This document shows, one piece after another, positions 5,404-6,373 of a DNA stretch of 6,373 nt. The position numbers and the translations under genes are program-made. The notes below the pieces were generated by a model, which was given only the letters and a program-made list of their open reading frames with translations, searched no databases and had not been told where the DNA came from. Each line of letters begins with the position of its first letter. The stretch's first letter is position 1. The DNA is taken from NCBI GenBank assembly GCA_050013615.1, contig JBEKEX010000223.1, positions 1 through 6,373 of the forward strand. The letters run 5' to 3'. Source of the stretch: JBEKEX01 sp050013615. GTDB lineage: Bacteria > Chloroflexota > Anaerolineae > Anaerolineales > Anaerolineaceae.

Positions 5404-6373
5404 ATGGGTTGGATCATCCTGATCATCGTTTTGGCCGTCCTCGTTCTTCTGGTTGTCATCTTTAAACCCCGTGACCATGGGGGAGATTACGATGCTTATT
5501 TTGGAAAGCTTAACCAGGCCTTGAAAAATGCACGTGTGGGGCGGGCACGCATTTTGATCGACCAGGAACGCCTTGACCACAACCTGGCGATCATCCAAGG
5601 GAATATCCCATCGCCGGAACATTACCGGATCGTGGTCAAATCCATCCCTTGCGTGGACCTGCTGCGCTATATCAAAGCAAAAGTCGGTACCAACAAGTTC
5701 ATGGTTGTGCACGAGCCTTTCCTCAAAGTGATCCTGGACAACTTCGAGCCGGGGATCGACATCCTGTTGGGGAAACCCCTGCCGGTCTTTGCGTGCGAGG
5801 AATTCTTCAAGGATATCCAACCTGGCAGCCGCCAAAGAGCGCAGCAGGAGATCCAATGGCTGGTGGATACGGATGTCCGGATGCAGGAATATCTCGATTT
5901 CGCGGCACTCAACAGCCTCACCCTGCGCGTGAGTGTCGAGCTGGACATCGGGCTGCATCGCGGCGGTGTGGATTCAATCGAAAAACTGGACGCGATCCTG
6001 AAAATCGTCCAAGCAAACCCAAAGCAGCTTATCTTTAGCGGTTTCATGGGATATGACGGCCATGTGGCTTCCGCGCCCGGGATCTTCACTTCCGCTCGCA
6101 AAGCAGCCCTGGCAGAATTTGCCGAGAACATGGGCGTATATCAGAGCTATATAGAACACGGGCGCCAACAGTTTCCCGAGCTTTTCAGCGGGAGTCTTAC
6201 CTTCAACAGCGGCGGCAGCAGCACCTATAGCTTATTCGGCCAGGCTCCTTTTATCACGGATATCGGCATCGGTGGGGCAGTGCTGCGGCCATCCTCTTAC
6301 CCGGCTCTCTTCTTAGGCGATCTCCGTCCGGCTGAATTTGTCGCCACGCCCATGATCAAACAGTGGGATGGGG
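5404..6373 (+). CDS. Membrane-anchored fold-type III PLP enzyme (D-threonine aldolase / alanine racemase N-domain type), partial
   Basis: The frame is open for 323 codons to the window edge, so the C-terminus is missing. It starts with AAAGGAG (5391-5397) 6 bases before the ATG. Residues 2-19 (WIILIIVLAVLVLLVVI) form one membrane helix, followed by FKPRD, which suggests an anchor with the catalytic part on one face of the membrane. The body fits the alanine racemase N-terminal-like barrel of D-threonine aldolases, D-serine dehydratases and amino acid deaminase/aldolases (COG3616). RILIDQERLDHNL precedes IVVKSIP, where Lys79 is the expected PLP lysine. Then come VELDIGLHRGGV (178-189), FSGFMGYDGH (211-220) and FNSGGSSTY (267-275, phosphate-binding glycine loop). 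The C-terminal metal site of the D-threonine aldolase group would lie beyond the edge. Such enzymes act on D-hydroxy-amino acids; the actual substrate is unknown. It follows the aminotransferase after 82 bases containing a hairpin, probably in the same operon. Confidence 0.85.
   Translation, partial: MGWIILIIVLAVLVLLVVIFKPRDHGGDYDAYFGKLNQALKNARVGRARILIDQERLDHNLAIIQGNIPSPEHYRIVVKSIPCVDLLRYIKAKVGTNKFMVVHEPFLKVILDNFEPGIDILLGKPLPVFACEEFFKDIQPGSRQRAQQEIQWLVDTDVRMQEYLDFAALNSLTLRVSVELDIGLHRGGVDSIEKLDAILKIVQANPKQLIFSGFMGYDGHVASAPGIFTSARKAALAEFAENMGVYQSYIEHGRQQFPELFSGSLTFNSGGSSTYSLFGQAPFITDIGIGGAVLRPSSYPALFLGDLRPAEFVATPMIKQWDG

Noticed and set aside
5383..5958. 191-codon minus-strand frame, and overlapping frames at 5649-6038 (+) and 5667-6131 (minus)
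   Set aside because: They are shadows of the partial PLP enzyme read in the frame starting at 5404, which has a ribosome binding site, a membrane helix and fold-type III motifs.

Overview
The window reads as bacterial chromosome of moderate GC with AT-rich intergenic DNA. The protein families and their style (an Ldh-family oxidoreductase with an alanine-glycine-rich C-terminal half, a DegT aminotransferase starting MPGPGAY, a ChbG/HpnK deacetylase, an ECF S component with the YLDSIGT signature) would suit a Chloroflexota/Anaerolineae-type bacterium. That assignment is an impression from protein style, not a proof. No phage, transposon, CRISPR, tRNA or rRNA was seen.

Layout. Bases 1-145 (minus strand) hold the N-terminus of an ECF-transporter S component that runs off the left edge. 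Behind it lies a strong sigma70-type promoter whose -10 box sits inside a perfect 12-bp inverted repeat. About 830 bases (146-976) then carry no convincing gene, only a few dyads. Bases 977-2083 (+) encode an NAD(P)-dependent Ldh-family (LDH_2) dehydrogenase. It converges on a patatin-like phospholipase at 2158-3105 (minus). A 233-base divergent region (3106-3338) holds a near-consensus extended -10 promoter overlapped by an 11-bp perfect inverted repeat, which points to tight repression.

This promoter drives a rightward cluster. First comes a ChbG/HpnK (YdjC) carbohydrate deacetylase that is broken by an internal deletion and frameshift (3339-4104). Fourteen bases later comes an intact DegT/DnrJ/EryC1/StrS PLP aminotransferase (4119-5321). 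After a 10-bp hairpin (attenuator or weak terminator) comes a fold-type III PLP enzyme of the D-threonine aldolase / alanine racemase N-domain type, with an N-terminal membrane anchor. It is cut by the right edge (5404-6373).

Working together. The three rightward genes suggest an amino-sugar or amino-acid-derivative module (deacetylation, transamination, PLP-dependent aldol or elimination chemistry) under one regulated promoter. The deacetylase step appears lost in this genome: even if the two frames were joined, the protein would lack the GVHL segment that carries a metal-ligand histidine. The substrate cannot be read from the sequence. The ECF component, the dehydrogenase and the phospholipase look like separately controlled units.
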